A stretch of DNA of 64,000 bases from Longimicrobium sp. (GCF_035474595.1 NZ_DATIND010000046.1:186001-250000); one strand, 5' to 3'. Positions 1-9,478 are shown, numbered from the stretch's first letter. The notes: generated by a model not told the origin, from the letters alone. Numbers and translations: made by a program.

Positions 1-1
1 G

Positions 2-691
2 CTGGCGCTGGTGCAACTGTACTACGACCGCGACTGGCGGGGCGCCGGGCTGTCGTTCGAGCGGGCGCTGCGCCTGAACCCGGGGTACGCCACGGCCCGG
101 CAGCGCTACGCCACCTATCTGGCCTACCAGCGGCGCTTCGGTGAAGCGCTCGCCGCGGTGGAGGCGGCGCAGCGTCTGGACCCCTTCTCGGCGCCCGCGC
201 TGACGGCGGAAGGGGCCATCCTCTACTACGCGCACCGCTACGACGAGGCGCTCGAGCGCTTCCGCGCCGCCCTCACGGTCGACCCCGGCTTCTGGCCGGC
301 ATACCTTCGGCTCGCCCAGACGCACGCGCAGCAGGGGCGCTACGGAGAGGCGCTCGCCGAAGCGGAGCGGGCACGGCGGCTGGCGCACGGGCAACCGATC
401 GCGGAGGCCCTGCGCGGGTACGTGCTCGCGCTCTCGGGCCGCCGCGACGAGGCGCGCGCCGTTATCCGGGGCCTCGCGGAGCAGGGGAGCCGCCGCTACG
501 TGTCGCCAGCGTACGCCGCGGCCATCCATGCGGCCCTCGGCGAGCCGGACTCGGCCACCGCGCAGCTGGAGCGCGCCTTCGCCACGCACGACGACTGGGT
601 GGTCTACCTCCCCGTCGAGCCGGTATTCGACCCGTTGCGCTCCGACCCCGCATTCGCGCGTCTCGTAGCCCGCGTGGAAGCCGGGGAATGA
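2..691 (+). CDS. TPR-repeat protein, C-terminal part (5' end outside window)
   Basis: The reading frame is already open at the left edge, so this is the C-terminal 229 residues of a longer protein. It consists of helical tetratricopeptide repeats with the usual A-x-x-x-Y/F-x-x-A-L and D-P spacing (for example NPGYATARQRYATYLAY and DPGFWPAYLRLAQTHA). The tail, with VFDPLRSDPAFARL, is the ending commonly seen on TPR-bearing serine/threonine kinases and winged-helix TPR regulators. That suggests, but does not show, that a kinase or DNA-binding domain lies upstream. A clear hairpin terminator follows 19 bases after the stop codon. Confidence 0.8.
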   Translation: MALVQLYYDRDWRGAGLSFERALRLNPGYATARQRYATYLAYQRRFGEALAAVEAAQRLDPFSAPALTAEGAILYYAHRYDEALERFRAALTVDPGFWPAYLRLAQTHAQQGRYGEALAEAERARRLAHGQPIAEALRGYVLALSGRRDEARAVIRGLAEQGSRRYVSPAYAAAIHAALGEPDSATAQLERAFATHDDWVVYLPVEPVFDPLRSDPAFARLVARVEAGE

Positions 692-709
692 GGAGGACGC
701 GCGGCGAGA

Positions 710-745
710 AGCCCCACACTGGCCGTTGCCGGTGTGGGGCTGCTT
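710..745 (+). terminator. Intrinsic terminator of the TPR gene
   Basis: A perfect 10-bp stem, AGCCCCACAC pairing with GTGTGGGGCT, with a 12-base loop, followed by GCTTTC. The T-run is short, as with most terminators in this window. Confidence 0.75.
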
Positions 746-772
746 TCACTCATATATCATGGCGCCGGATCG

Positions 773-820
773 AACGGAGGAAACGGAGAACGCCTCCGTT
801 CCTCCGCTTCCTCCGCGTGA
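773..820. repeat. CTCCGT inverted repeat (family A)
   Basis: An imperfect palindrome made of GGAGG/CGGAG units facing CCTCCG units, in the gap between two convergent genes. Related copies lie at 27821-27870 and 46124-46211. Confidence 0.6.
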
Positions 821-835
821 CTCTCTTCCTTTGAT

Positions 836-1363
836 CTACCGCCTGCGCCGGGCGAGGCGCTCGGCGCGGCGCTGCTCGCCGGCCTGGTAGCGGCGCTTCT
901 CCTCGTCCGTCTCGGCCAGCACGGGCGGGACGCGGGCGGGGCGGCCGTTCCCGTCCAGGGCCACGAAGGTGGCGTAGCAGGTGTTGGTGTGGCGCTCCTC
1001 GCCGGTCACGGGGTTCTGCGCCAGCACCTTCACCCCCACCTCCATGCTGGTGGTGCCCGCGAAGTTCACCGACGCGTGCGCCACCACCAGCTCGCCGATG
1101 TAGATGGGCTCGTTGAACTCCACGCTGTCGAAGCTCTTGGTCACCACCGGCCGCCCCGCGTGCTTCATGGCGCAGAACGCCGCCGCGCGGTCGATGAAGC
1201 CCAGCAGCACGCCGCCGAACAGCGTGCCCGCCACGTTCTGGCTCTGCGGCTCGGCCAGGTCCGCGAACGTCACCTGGCTCAGCCGCACCGGCCGCGGCAC
1301 CGCCGGGTCCGGCGGCGCCGACTTCAGGTAGATCTCCACCGGCCGGATCATCCTCTCCGCCAT
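836..1363 (-). CDS. Acyl-CoA thioesterase, YciA-like hotdog family
   Basis: This 175-residue protein has one hotdog domain of the acyl-CoA hydrolase (YciA/BACH) type and probably cleaves acyl-CoA to free acid and CoA in the cytoplasm. The signature stretch is GTLFGGVLLGFIDRAAAF followed by the VTKSFDSVEFNEPIYIGELV strand, then a strand with HTNTCYATFVALD. The start was set at 1363, where AGGAG lies six bases upstream. The open frame extends further, but the extra N-terminus is low-complexity and unlike the family. It is divergent from the large kinase gene at 1647, with 283 bases between them. Substrate chain length cannot be told from sequence. Confidence 0.85.
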   Translation of the reverse strand: MAERMIRPVEIYLKSAPPDPAVPRPVRLSQVTFADLAEPQSQNVAGTLFGGVLLGFIDRAAAFCAMKHAGRPVVTKSFDSVEFNEPIYIGELVVAHASVNFAGTTSMEVGVKVLAQNPVTGEERHTNTCYATFVALDGNGRPARVPPVLAETDEEKRRYQAGEQRRAERLARRRR

Positions 1364-1646
1364 CTCGCTCCTCTTCGGTTCTCGATCTCCATCGAAATCA
1401 CCGCCTGAACGACGGGCGGGGAAGATGGCGGGCGATGCGGCGCGCGGAAAGCCGCTCCCCGCTCCGGCCACGAATCCCCCGCCGCTTCCGGGATGGCGGG
1501 GGCGATGCGGAGGCGGTCCGGAGGCGAGAGGGAGACGTCTCGCCGGCGCAGGCGCGGAAGGGCCGGGCGGATGCTGGTGAAGCGCGGGGGATGATCCTAT
1601 GATTGTCGATTCTCCGCCCCGCCCGCGCTGCCCACCGGAAGGAAAC

Positions 1647-4600
1647 ATGGCGGCACCCGTACCCGATCGCCCTTCTTCTCCGTTCGATCCCGGCGCCGCC
1701 GGGGCGCGCGAACGCCCGGCCCGGGTGCGCTACGGCGCCGCGCTGGCGGGGACCGCGGTGGCGCTGGCCGTGTCGCTGTCGCTCAGGCAGTTCATCGCCC
1801 CCAACGTCTTCATCTTCTTCTTCGCCGCGGTCATCCTCACGGCGTGGTTCGGCGGGCGGGGGCCGGCGCTGCTGGTCACGGTGCTCGCCCTCCCGCTGGT
1901 GAACTGGTTCTTCCTGGACGCCCCGTTCGCGTGGAGCACCGCGCCGGTCACGCTGCTGCGGCTGGCGCTGTTCGCCAGCCTGGCGGTGCTGATCGGCACC
2001 ATGCGCGAGTCGCTGGACGCCGCCCGCCGCCGCGCCGTGGAGGCGGCGCGCGAGAGCGGCGAGCACGCGCTGCGGCTGGAGGAGCAGGCGGTGGAGCTCG
2101 AGTCGCAGGCGGCCGAGCTCGAGGCGCAGACCGAGGAGGCGCAGGTGCTGGCCGAGGAGCTGGCCGAGGCCAACCGCCGCCTGGAAGAGAGCGCCGCGCG
2201 CAGCCTGGCCGAGGCCCAGGCGCTGGCGCACGTGGGAAGCTGGGAGTGGGAGGTGGAGCGCGACCACGTCTGGTGGTCCGACGAGATGTACCGCGTGTAC
2301 GGCTTCCGCCCCGGCGAGGTGCGGGTGACGCTGGGCACCTTCCTGGAGCGCGTGCACCCCGGCGACCGCGGCCGCGTCCGCGCCGCGGTGGAGCGGAGCG
2401 TGGAGACGGGGGAGCCCTTCGAGCTGGACCACCGCATCGTCCTTTCCGACGGCGAGGCGCGGATGCTCCACGCCCGCGGCCGCGCGGAGACGGACGGCCG
2501 GGGGCGCGTGGTGCGGATGGCGGGCACGGGGCAGGACGTGACCGGCGCGCGCCAGGCCGAGGAAACCGCGCGCCGCCTGGCCGCCGAGCAGGCCGCCCGC
2601 GCCGAGGCCGAGGCCGGCCGCTGGCGGCTGGAGGCCATCCTGGAGGGGATCGGCGAGGCCTTCCTCGCGGTGGACGCCGAGTGGCGCTGCACCTGGGCCA
2701 ACCGGCGCGCCGAGGAGATGATGCGCACCCCGCGCGCGGCCTTCCTGGGGCGCGTGGTGAACGAGGCGTTTCCCGAGATCGAGCAGAGCCCCTCGTGGGA
2801 GGTGCTCCACCGCGTGGCCCGCGAGCGGCGGCCGGAGCACCTGGAGTTCCACTCGCGGGCGCTGGGCGGCTGGTTCAGCCTGCACGTGGCGCCGTGGGAC
2901 GGCGGGATCTCGATGTTCTTCGAGGACGTCACCGGGCAGCGGCAGGCGCAGGAAGAGCGGGCGCGGCTGGCGGCCATCGTGGAGTCCAGCGAGGACGCCA
3001 TCTTCTCCAAGTCGCTCGACGGCACCGTGCTGACCTGGAACCGCGGCGCCGAGCGGCTCTACGGCTACACGGCCGGGGAGATGGTGGGACGCAGCGTCGC
3101 CCTCCTTGCCCCGCCCGACCGCCCCGACGAGATCCCGGACATCCTGCGGTGGATCGCCGCGGGCGAGCGGCTGCCGTCGTTCGAAACGGTGCGGGTGCGG
3201 CGCGACGGAACGCCGATCGACGTCCTGCTCGCCATCTCCCCCCTGCACGACGCGGCGGGGCGGGTGACGGGGGCCAGCACCATCGCCCGCGACGTGACCG
3301 AGCGGAAGCGGACGGAAGCCGCGCTGCGGGCCGGCGAGGCGCGCTACCGGCGGCTGATCGAGACGGCCGAGGAGGGGATCTGGCTGCTGGACGCGGAGGG
3401 GCGCACCACCTACGTGAACGAGCGGATGACGGCGCTGCTCGGCCGCCCGGCGGCGGAGATCGCGGGCCGGCCGCTGACCGCGTTCGTGCATCCGGATGCC
3501 CGCGCCGAGGTGGCCGCGCACCTGGCCCGCCGCATGGACGGCGCGCGCGAGCGCCACGACGTGCGGCTGGTGCGCGCCGACGGCTCGGACCTGTGGGCGC
3601 TGGTGTCGCTCAGCACCGTTTCCGGCGGCCAGGCGGAAGAGGCGGGAACGCTGGCGATGGTCACCGACGTGACCGACCGCCGCCGCGCCGAGGAGTCCAT
3701 GCGCTTCCTGGCCGAGGCCAGCCGCGTGCTGGCGCAGTCGCTGGACTACCCCACGGTGCTGGCCAGCCTGTCGCGGCTGGTGGTGCCGCGGCTGGCCGAC
3801 TGGTGCGCCGTGGTGCTGGCCGGCGACGGCGGCCCGCAGGCCGAGGTGGCGCACGCCGACCCCGCGCGGGCGCCGCGGGTGCGCGAGCTGCTGGCCGTGC
3901 GCGCCGCAGCCGGCGGCGAGACCACCATCGGCGGCGCGGTCCGCTCGGGGCGCTCGGTGCTGGTGGAGGACCACGCCGCCGAGGTGCTGCGCGGGCAGGT
4001 GGCCCATCCGCGCTACGACGAGCTGCTGGCGGAGCTCGCCCCCGTCTCCCTCGTTATCGTCCCCCTCGTGCTGGACGGCGCCGCGCGTGGGGCCATCGTG
4101 CTGGCGTCGGCAGACGCGGCGCGGCGCTACGGCCCGGCCGACCGCGCGCTGGCCGAGGAGCTGGCGCGCCGCGCCGCCACCGCGCTGGAGAACGCGCGCC
4201 TTCACCAGGCCGAGCACGAGGCCCGCCGCCAGGCCGAGCGGGCGGCGGGGCAGATCGCGCGGCTGCAGGCCGTCACCGCCGGGCTGGCCACCGCGCGGAC
4301 GATGGAGGAGGTGGCGCAGGCCGCGCTGGGCGAGAGCATGCGCGCGCTCGGCGCGGCCGCCGGGTGGATCAGCCAGCTGAAGCCGGCGAGCGACCGGGTG
4401 GAGCTGGTGTGGGCCACCGGCCACGCGGCCGACGTGATGGACGAGTTCCGCAGCGTTCCCCTGGACCTCAACATCCCCCTGGCCGACGCGGTGCGCACCG
4501 GCGAGATCCTGTGCCTGGAGAGCCGCGAGGCGCTGGAGCGGCTGTACCCCGGCATCCCCGACCGCGGCCAGCGCTCGCGCTACGGCGCGTGGGCGGTGGT

Positions 4601-5537
4601 GCCGATGTGGGTGGAGGGGCGCGCGGTGGGCGGGCTGGTGCTGAACTTCGCCGAGGCGCGGGCGTTCGACGGCGAGACGCGCGACTACCTGCTGGCGGTG
4701 GCGCGGCAGGGCGCGCTGGCGCTGGAGCGGGCGCGGCTGTACGAGGCCGAGCGCACCGCCCGCGCCGAAGCCGAGGCGGCCAACCGCGCCAAGTTCGAGT
4801 TCCTGACCACCATGAGCCACGAGCTGCGCACGCCGCTGAATGCCATCGCCGGGTACGTGGACCTGCTGGAGTTGGAGATCCGCGGCCCCCTGACCGAGGC
4901 GCAGCACGCCGACCTGCAGCGCATCCGCCGCAGCCAGACGCACCTGCTGGGGCTGATCAACGACGTGCTGAACTTCGCGCGCATCGAAACCGGGCACGTG
5001 CACTTCGACGTGCGCGACGTGGCGGTGGGCGAGCTGCTGGAGGGGGTGGAGGAGCTGATCGCGCCGCAGGTCCGGGCGCGCGGGCAGTCGTACGAGTACC
5101 GGCGCTGCGATGCGGCGGTGGAGGTGCGCGCCGACGCCGAGAAGCTGCGGCAGATCGTGCTGAACCTGCTCTCCAACGCGGTGAAGTTCACCCCCGAGGG
5201 CGGGTGCATCACGCTGTCGGGCGAGGCGGACGGCGACGCGGTGCGGGTGCGTGTGGCCGACACGGGGATCGGCATCCCCGCCGACAAGCTGGGCACCATC
5301 TTCGAGCCCTTCGTGCAGGTGAACGCGGGGTACACGCGCACCAGCGAGGGCACGGGGCTGGGGCTCTCCATCAGCCGCGACCTGGCCCGGGCGATGGGCG
5401 GCGAGCTCGACGCCGAGAGCCGCGAGGGCGAGGGCTCCGTCTTCACCCTCATCCTCCCCCGTGCCCCGTCCTCGCCGACGACGGCGAGCGAGGGTCAGGC
5501 GGAGGCGGCGGAAACACGAAGCGCCTCCGGATCGTGA
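1647..5537 (+). CDS. Membrane-anchored multi-PAS/GAF sensor histidine kinase
   Basis: This is a 1296-residue sensor kinase. Residues about 28-118 form a DUF4118-like (KdpD-type) block of transmembrane helices. A coiled coil runs to about 190, followed by four PAS domains (to about 690), two GAF domains (about 700-1030), a HisKA domain with MSHELRTPLN (phospho-acceptor His about 1058) and a HATPase domain with N-box NLLSNAVKF, DTGIGIP and GTGLGLS. No receiver or DNA-binding domain is attached and no response regulator is adjacent, so the partner is elsewhere. The start at 1647 has GGAAGGA upstream; another ATG lies 16 codons earlier. The stop codon sits in the loop of the downstream terminator hairpin. 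Confidence 0.9.
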   Translation: MAAPVPDRPSSPFDPGAAGARERPARVRYGAALAGTAVALAVSLSLRQFIAPNVFIFFFAAVILTAWFGGRGPALLVTVLALPLVNWFFLDAPFAWSTAPVTLLRLALFASLAVLIGTMRESLDAARRRAVEAARESGEHALRLEEQAVELESQAAELEAQTEEAQVLAEELAEANRRLEESAARSLAEAQALAHVGSWEWEVERDHVWWSDEMYRVYGFRPGEVRVTLGTFLERVHPGDRGRVRAAVERSVETGEPFELDHRIVLSDGEARMLHARGRAETDGRGRVVRMAGTGQDVTGARQAEETARRLAAEQAARAEAEAGRWRLEAILEGIGEAFLAVDAEWRCTWANRRAEEMMRTPRAAFLGRVVNEAFPEIEQSPSWEVLHRVARERRPEHLEFHSRALGGWFSLHVAPWDGGISMFFEDVTGQRQAQEERARLAAIVESSEDAIFSKSLDGTVLTWNRGAERLYGYTAGEMVGRSVALLAPPDRPDEIPDILRWIAAGERLPSFETVRVRRDGTPIDVLLAISPLHDAAGRVTGASTIARDVTERKRTEAALRAGEARYRRLIETAEEGIWLLDAEGRTTYVNERMTALLGRPAAEIAGRPLTAFVHPDARAEVAAHLARRMDGARERHDVRLVRADGSDLWALVSLSTVSGGQAEEAGTLAMVTDVTDRRRAEESMRFLAEASRVLAQSLDYPTVLASLSRLVVPRLADWCAVVLAGDGGPQAEVAHADPARAPRVRELLAVRAAAGGETTIGGAVRSGRSVLVEDHAAEVLRGQVAHPRYDELLAELAPVSLVIVPLVLDGAARGAIVLASADAARRYGPADRALAEELARRAATALENARLHQAEHEARRQAERAAGQIARLQAVTAGLATARTMEEVAQAALGESMRALGAAAGWISQLKPASDRVELVWATGHAADVMDEFRSVPLDLNIPLADAVRTGEILCLESREALERLYPGIPDRGQRSRYGAWAVVPMWVEGRAVGGLVLNFAEARAFDGETRDYLLAVARQGALALERARLYEAERTARAEAEAANRAKFEFLTTMSHELRTPLNAIAGYVDLLELEIRGPLTEAQHADLQRIRRSQTHLLGLINDVLNFARIETGHVHFDVRDVAVGELLEGVEELIAPQVRARGQSYEYRRCDAAVEVRADAEKLRQIVLNLLSNAVKFTPEGGCITLSGEADGDAVRVRVADTGIGIPADKLGTIFEPFVQVNAGYTRTSEGTGLGLSISRDLARAMGGELDAESREGEGSVFTLILPRAPSSPTTASEGQAEAAETRSASGS

Positions 5538-5553
5538 GATCCGGAGGCGCTTT
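5519..5553. terminator. Bidirectional terminator between kinase and tRNA
   Basis: A perfect 15-bp stem (AAGCGCCTCCGGATC with its complement) and a 4-base loop. TTTC follows on the plus side and TTCGTGTTT on the minus side. It serves the plus-strand kinase and the minus-strand tRNA. The kinase stop codon TGA (5535-5537) begins inside the loop. Confidence 0.85.
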
Positions 5554-5559
5554 CGGCCA

Positions 5560-5633
<74 letters not shown>

Positions 5634-5813
5634 ACGCGTGTGCCGACATAACAGAGAGCAAGGTTTGAAGCCTGATACGTGAGTATCGTTGGGTGACATC
5701 CCCGCAGTCTTCCGCGATGTCCGTCGAAGGACTCCACGTCCGCTGCAGGATCAGCCCCCGGCTTCAATGATATCGGCTCAAACATGAAACTCTCTGCCAT
5801 GCCGAACGCATCT

Positions 5814-5842
5814 AACTTACTGCCATTCCAAGTTTAAGTCAA
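5814..5842 (-). promoter_or_regulatory. Sigma70-type promoter, probably for tRNA-fMet
   Basis: On the minus strand, TTGACT (-35) and TAAGTT (-10) are separated by exactly 17 bases. The predicted start is near 5807, about 174 bases upstream of the mature tRNA. No convincing protein gene lies between, so the tRNA probably has a long 5' leader removed by RNase P. A short leader peptide cannot be excluded. Confidence 0.65.
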
Positions 5843-5880
5843 GTGGCCGCTTAGCGAGATTCGGGAGATTTGGGTCCTGG

Positions 5881-7464
5881 TCAGTGGAAGGGCCGCCTCA
5901 GCCGGACCACGGCGCCGCGGCCGAAGGTGCCGTCGCCGCGCCCCATCAGCAGGGCGATGTCGTCGGAATCCTCGTTGGCGACCGCGATGTCCGGCTTCCC
6001 GTCTCCGTTCACGTCCGCGATGGCCAGCGCGGCGGGCCAGCGCCCCACCGGGAGGCGTGCGCTGCGGCGGAAGCGCCCGCCGCCGGTGCCCAGCAGCACC
6101 ACCAGCACGTCGCGGTAGCGGCTGGTGGCGGCCACCAGGTCGGGGCGCCCGTCACCGTTCACGTCGCCCACCGCCGACGCGTCCACCCACAGTTCCACGG
6201 GCACCTGCCTCACCGCGAAGCTCCCGCCGCGGTTCAGCAGCACCGCAACGTTCCGCACCTGCCCCGAGGCGACCACGTCCGGCTTCCCGTCTCCGTCCAC
6301 GTCGGCGACGTGGAGCTGGCTCGGCGCGAACCCGGCGTCGGCGTCAGTGCGGGCGCCCAGCCCGCCCCGGCCGTCGCCGCGCAGGATGGCGACGCGGTGG
6401 TCGAGCCCGAGCGCGCCGGCGTCCGCGACGGCCACGTCCTGCCGCCCGTCGCCGTCCAGGTCGGCGACGGCGAGAGCGCCGAGGCGCGCGTCGGCGGAGA
6501 AGCCGCGGGCCGCGCGGAAGCCGCCTCGCCCGTCGTTCAGCATCACCGTCACCGTGCCGTGGTCCTGGCGCGTGGCGACCAGGTCAGGCGCTCCGTCGCC
6601 GTTCATGTCGGCCACCGCCAGCCAGTTGGCGCTGTCGGCCAGCTCCCTCGCCGCGCCGAAGCCGCCGCGGCCGTCGCCCGGGTGGAGGCGCACGGCGGAG
6701 TATTCGGGGGCCACGACCAGGTCCGCGCGGCCGTCGCGGTTCACGTCCGCGAGTGTGACCACGTCGGTGAAGCGCGGCGTGGTGGTGAACGACGGCGCGC
6801 CGAACCCGCCGCGGCCGTCGCCGGGGAGCAGGAAGGTCGTTCCCGTGTAGCCGCCCACGAGCAGGTCCATCCGCCCGTCGCCGTTCAGGTCCGCCGCGGA
6901 AAGCGAGTGCGGAATGGCCGTGGCCAGCCCGTTTGGCTGGTACTCGGTGCCGTCGTAGCGGTAGATGACCGGCACGGGCCGCTGCGTGCCGGTCATCGGC
7001 GCCTCGCTGCGCAGATCGCGGTAGCCGTGCGTGCGGTGGCGCAGCGGCTCCAGCCCGCCCTCCGCCGTCTCGGCGGCCAGCAGCCGGGTGAACGCGCCGT
7101 CTGCCTCCTGGCGATAGTAGTAGCTCACGCACAGCTCGGCGCTCCCGCACATCCCCAGCATCTCCACCTCCTCCCTGCCGTCGCCGTTCAGGTCGGTGCG
7201 GGTGCGGATGCCGAACTCCTCGTGCCGCACGCCGATCCAGTCCCAGTCGCGCGCCATGTCGCGCAGGATGCCCACCGGCACGTTCGGGCTCTCGACGACG
7301 GCGGCGGCGCTGTCGGACAGGGTCAAAGCAGCGGAAGGCGTGGCGGCGGGCGGCGCGCTCGCATGCGCCTGCCTCGGCGCGCGCGGATGCGCATCTCCGC
7401 ACGCGGCCAGGGACGCGCACGCGAGGACGGCCGCGACGCGCGGGAGCCGGGCGATGCTGTTCAT
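5881..7464 (-). CDS. FG-GAP/VCBS repeat lipoprotein
   Basis: This 527-residue exported lipoprotein has a signal peptide ending in the lipobox LAAC (lipidated Cys22). After a low-complexity linker the protein is a series of FG-GAP/VCBS repeats. Each has a calcium-binding loop of the form D-x-N/D-x-D-G-x-x-D (for example DLNGDGRMD, DVNRDGRAD, DMNGDGAPD, DLDGDGRQD, DVDGDGKPD, DVNGDGRPD, DVNGDGKPD). Such repeats fold as an integrin-like beta-propeller blade set. About seven are recognisable, consistent with one propeller. Its role is unknown; surface binding or scaffolding is the usual suggestion. It appears to be monocistronic. Confidence 0.85.
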   Translation of the reverse strand: MNSIARLPRVAAVLACASLAACGDAHPRAPRQAHASAPPAATPSAALTLSDSAAAVVESPNVPVGILRDMARDWDWIGVRHEEFGIRTRTDLNGDGREEVEMLGMCGSAELCVSYYYRQEADGAFTRLLAAETAEGGLEPLRHRTHGYRDLRSEAPMTGTQRPVPVIYRYDGTEYQPNGLATAIPHSLSAADLNGDGRMDLLVGGYTGTTFLLPGDGRGGFGAPSFTTTPRFTDVVTLADVNRDGRADLVVAPEYSAVRLHPGDGRGGFGAARELADSANWLAVADMNGDGAPDLVATRQDHGTVTVMLNDGRGGFRAARGFSADARLGALAVADLDGDGRQDVAVADAGALGLDHRVAILRGDGRGGLGARTDADAGFAPSQLHVADVDGDGKPDVVASGQVRNVAVLLNRGGSFAVRQVPVELWVDASAVGDVNGDGRPDLVAATSRYRDVLVVLLGTGGGRFRRSARLPVGRWPAALAIADVNGDGKPDIAVANEDSDDIALLMGRGDGTFGRGAVVRLRRPFH

Positions 7465-7513
7465 CGGGGGAGAGGAGCGGACTTCGGGAGGAGACGAACT
7501 TCGGAGGATGTAG

Positions 7514-7543
7514 ATTCTACCGCGCCGCGCGCCGGACGTTTCA
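7514..7543 (-). promoter_or_regulatory. Possible promoter of the FG-GAP lipoprotein gene
   Basis: TAGAAT is a good -10 hexamer, lying 18 bases from TGAAAC, a poor -35. It sits about 50 bases upstream of the start codon on the minus strand. Confidence 0.4.
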
Positions 7544-7644
7544 CATCACGCTCGCGATCCGCCGAAAACACGCCGGGGGGATGGGGATGAAGATGGAACC
7601 ATCTCCATCTCCCCATCGCCCCCGACCTCGCTTTCGATGCCGGA

Positions 7645-8028
7645 TCAGGCGCTGAAGGTGCGGAGGAGGAAGCGGGGGATGTCGGCGCGGAAGACACCGC
7701 CGTCGGGGCGGCGGAACTCGTAGTAGCCCTCCATCGACCCCTCGGGCCCTTCGAGGACGCAGAAGCTCTGGTACTCGTGCACGTCGCCGGGGCCGATGAG
7801 CGGCTGCTCGCCGACCACGCCCTCGCCCTCGACCTCGCTCTCGCCGCTGGCCGAGTCGTGGATGTACCAGTGGCGCCAGACGAGCTGCGCCGCCTGGTCG
7901 CCCACGTTCTCGATGCGCATGCGGTAGGCGAACACGTAGCGCTCGTCGCCGGGATCGCTGTGCTCGGCCACGTAGAACGGCTGGGCGATGACGCGGATCC
8001 CCTGGGTCTCGCGGTGGAAGAACGACAT
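7645..8028 (-). CDS. apaG: ApaG domain protein
   Basis: This 127-residue protein is a full-length single ApaG (DUF525) domain, a fibronectin-III-like beta sandwich. The family signature is clear: YVFAYRMRIENVGD, LVWRHWYIHD, GEGVVGEQPLIGPG and MEGYYEFRRPDGGVFRADIP. ApaG has been linked to Co2+/Mg2+ resistance in enterobacteria, but its biochemical role remains uncertain. The start at 8028 has GGAG five bases upstream; the open frame upstream is not conserved-looking. A TTGACC-17-TAGCCT promoter lies 38-66 bases upstream. Confidence 0.92.
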   Translation of the reverse strand: MSFFHRETQGIRVIAQPFYVAEHSDPGDERYVFAYRMRIENVGDQAAQLVWRHWYIHDSASGESEVEGEGVVGEQPLIGPGDVHEYQSFCVLEGPEGSMEGYYEFRRPDGGVFRADIPRFLLRTFSA

Positions 8029-8065
8029 GCGTGCTCCGATCGGGTTGGGTGGGGCCTCACTGCGA

Positions 8066-8094
8066 AGGCTAAACGCCCGGCGGGGCGAGGTCAA
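8066..8094 (-). promoter_or_regulatory. Sigma70-type promoter of apaG
   Basis: On the minus strand, TTGACC and TAGCCT are separated by 17 bases. The predicted transcript start is near 8059, giving a 5' untranslated region of about 30 bases. Confidence 0.7.
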
Positions 8095-8113
8095 TCGTGG
8101 AGAAGGGGAAAAG

Positions 8114-8248
8114 AAGTCCTAAGTCCTGAGTCCTAAGTCCTGAGTCCTAAGTGCTGAGTGCTGAGTGCTGAGTGCTGAGTGCCGGGTATCAGGGGCGAGA
8201 TCCGGGTTCCGAACCACTTGGGACTTGGGACTTGGGACTCAGGACTAC
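8114..8248. repeat. AAGTCCT heptamer palindrome (family B)
   Basis: The left arm (8114-8181) is a run of 7-base units (AAGTCCT/GAGTCCT drifting to GAGTGCT). The right arm (8215-8248) contains the complementary CTTGGGA/AGGACT units. Together they can fold into a long imperfect hairpin just upstream of the mreB-like gene. Related copies are at 9368-9456, 58930-58955 and 62426-62522. Confidence 0.8.
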
Positions 8249-8358
8249 TCCGCGCCTGTCCGCGCGCCGACTGTCGGGTTAGATTCCGGCCGTTCATCCG
8301 CACCAGCCCCGGGCCCGTAGCGGACGCGCCACCTCCACCGGAACGACTGCGCAACTCC

Positions 8359-9357
8359 GTGCCAGATATCGCGGTAGACCTCGGCACCGCAAACACGCTG
8401 ATCCAGGTGAAGGGCGAGGGCATCGTGCTGAACGAGCCCTCGGTGGTTGCCGTGGAGCGCCGCACCGGAAAGGTGCGCGCCATCGGCCTCGAGGCCAAGC
8501 GCATGCTGGGCCGCACGCCCGAGGGGATCATCGCCGTCAAGCCCATGCGCGACGGCGTGATCGCTGACGTGGACATGGCCGAGCGGATGCTGCGCGAGTA
8601 CCTGGCCCGCGTCCTTCCCAAGCGCATCTTCCGCATCAAGCCGCGCGTGGTCATCGGCGTGCCCTCGGGCATCACCGAGATGGAGCGGCGGGCGGTGCGC
8701 GCGGCGGTGATGGCCGCGGGCGCCAAGGAGGTGTGGCTCATCTCCGAGCCCATGGCGGCCGCCATCGGCGTGGGCCTTCCCGTCGTCTCGCCCCGCGGCA
8801 GCATGGTGGTGAACATCGGCGGGGGGACCACGGAGATCGGGGTCATCGCCCTCTCCGGCATCGTGGCCGACGCCTCCATCCGCACGGGCGGCTGGGAGTT
8901 CGACGAGGCGATCATGGCCTTCGTGCGCAAGAGCTACAACCTGCTGATCGGCGAGGCCACGGCCGAGAGCATCAAGATCCAGATCGGCTCCGCGCGCGCC
9001 ACCGGACAGGAGCGCGAGATGGACGTGAACGGCCGCGACCTGGTGAGCGGCATCCCCAAGACGGTGCGGCTGTACAGCGAGGAGATCCGCGAGGCCATTC
9101 AGGAGCCGGTGCACGCCATCGCCAGCGCCGTGCGCCGCGCGCTGGAGATCACCCCGCCCGAGCTTTCCGCCGATATCGTGGACGAGGGGATCGTGATGAC
9201 CGGCGGCGGCGCGCTGCTGAAGGGCCTGGACCTCCTGCTGGCCGAGGAAACCCAGCTCCCCATCCACGTCGACTCCGAGCCGCTGTCCTGCGTGGTCCGC
9301 GGCGCGGGGATGGTGCTGGATGACTGGGACAAGTACAGCGGCGTGCTGGCACGATAA
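8359..9357 (+). CDS. mreB: MreB/Mbl-family actin-like cell shape protein
   Basis: This 332-residue actin-like ATPase would polymerise under the inner membrane and organise the elongation machinery. It shows phosphate-1 DIAVDLGTANTL, the NEPSVVA stretch, RVVIGVPSG, phosphate-2 MVVNIGGGTTEIGV and the adenosine-binding MTGGGALLKGLD. Length matches MreB. The start is taken as the GTG at 8359, which places the family N-terminus next to DIAVDLG; upstream in-frame sequence is translated repeat. No good ribosome-binding site is visible. There is no mreC/mreD/rodA next to it, which is unusual for the main MreB, so an Mbl-like paralogue is possible. Confidence 0.85.
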   Translation: MPDIAVDLGTANTLIQVKGEGIVLNEPSVVAVERRTGKVRAIGLEAKRMLGRTPEGIIAVKPMRDGVIADVDMAERMLREYLARVLPKRIFRIKPRVVIGVPSGITEMERRAVRAAVMAAGAKEVWLISEPMAAAIGVGLPVVSPRGSMVVNIGGGTTEIGVIALSGIVADASIRTGGWEFDEAIMAFVRKSYNLLIGEATAESIKIQIGSARATGQEREMDVNGRDLVSGIPKTVRLYSEEIREAIQEPVHAIASAVRRALEITPPELSADIVDEGIVMTGGGALLKGLDLLLAEETQLPIHVDSEPLSCVVRGAGMVLDDWDKYSGVLAR

Positions 9358-9367
9358 GAGGAGAAAA

Positions 9368-9456
9368 GAAGTCCTAAGTCCTAAGTGCCAAGTCCTAAGT
9401 GGGACTGATCACTCCCACTTAGGACTTAGGACTTAGGACTCAGGACTTACGACTTC
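9368..9456. repeat. AAGTCCT heptamer palindrome (family B)
   Basis: Repeats of AAGTCCT face repeats of AGGACTT around a centre at TGATCA, giving an almost perfect hairpin with arms of about 35 bases. It fills the gap between the mreB-like gene and apt, ending 23 bases before the apt start. Confidence 0.85.
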
Positions 9457-9478
9457 CCACCCCAACCCCTCCCGACCC

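Noticed and set aside
1398-5003. Long open frames opposite the large histidine kinase gene
   Set aside because: They are His/Arg/Ala-rich shadows caused by high GC; the plus-strand frame has full domain signatures.
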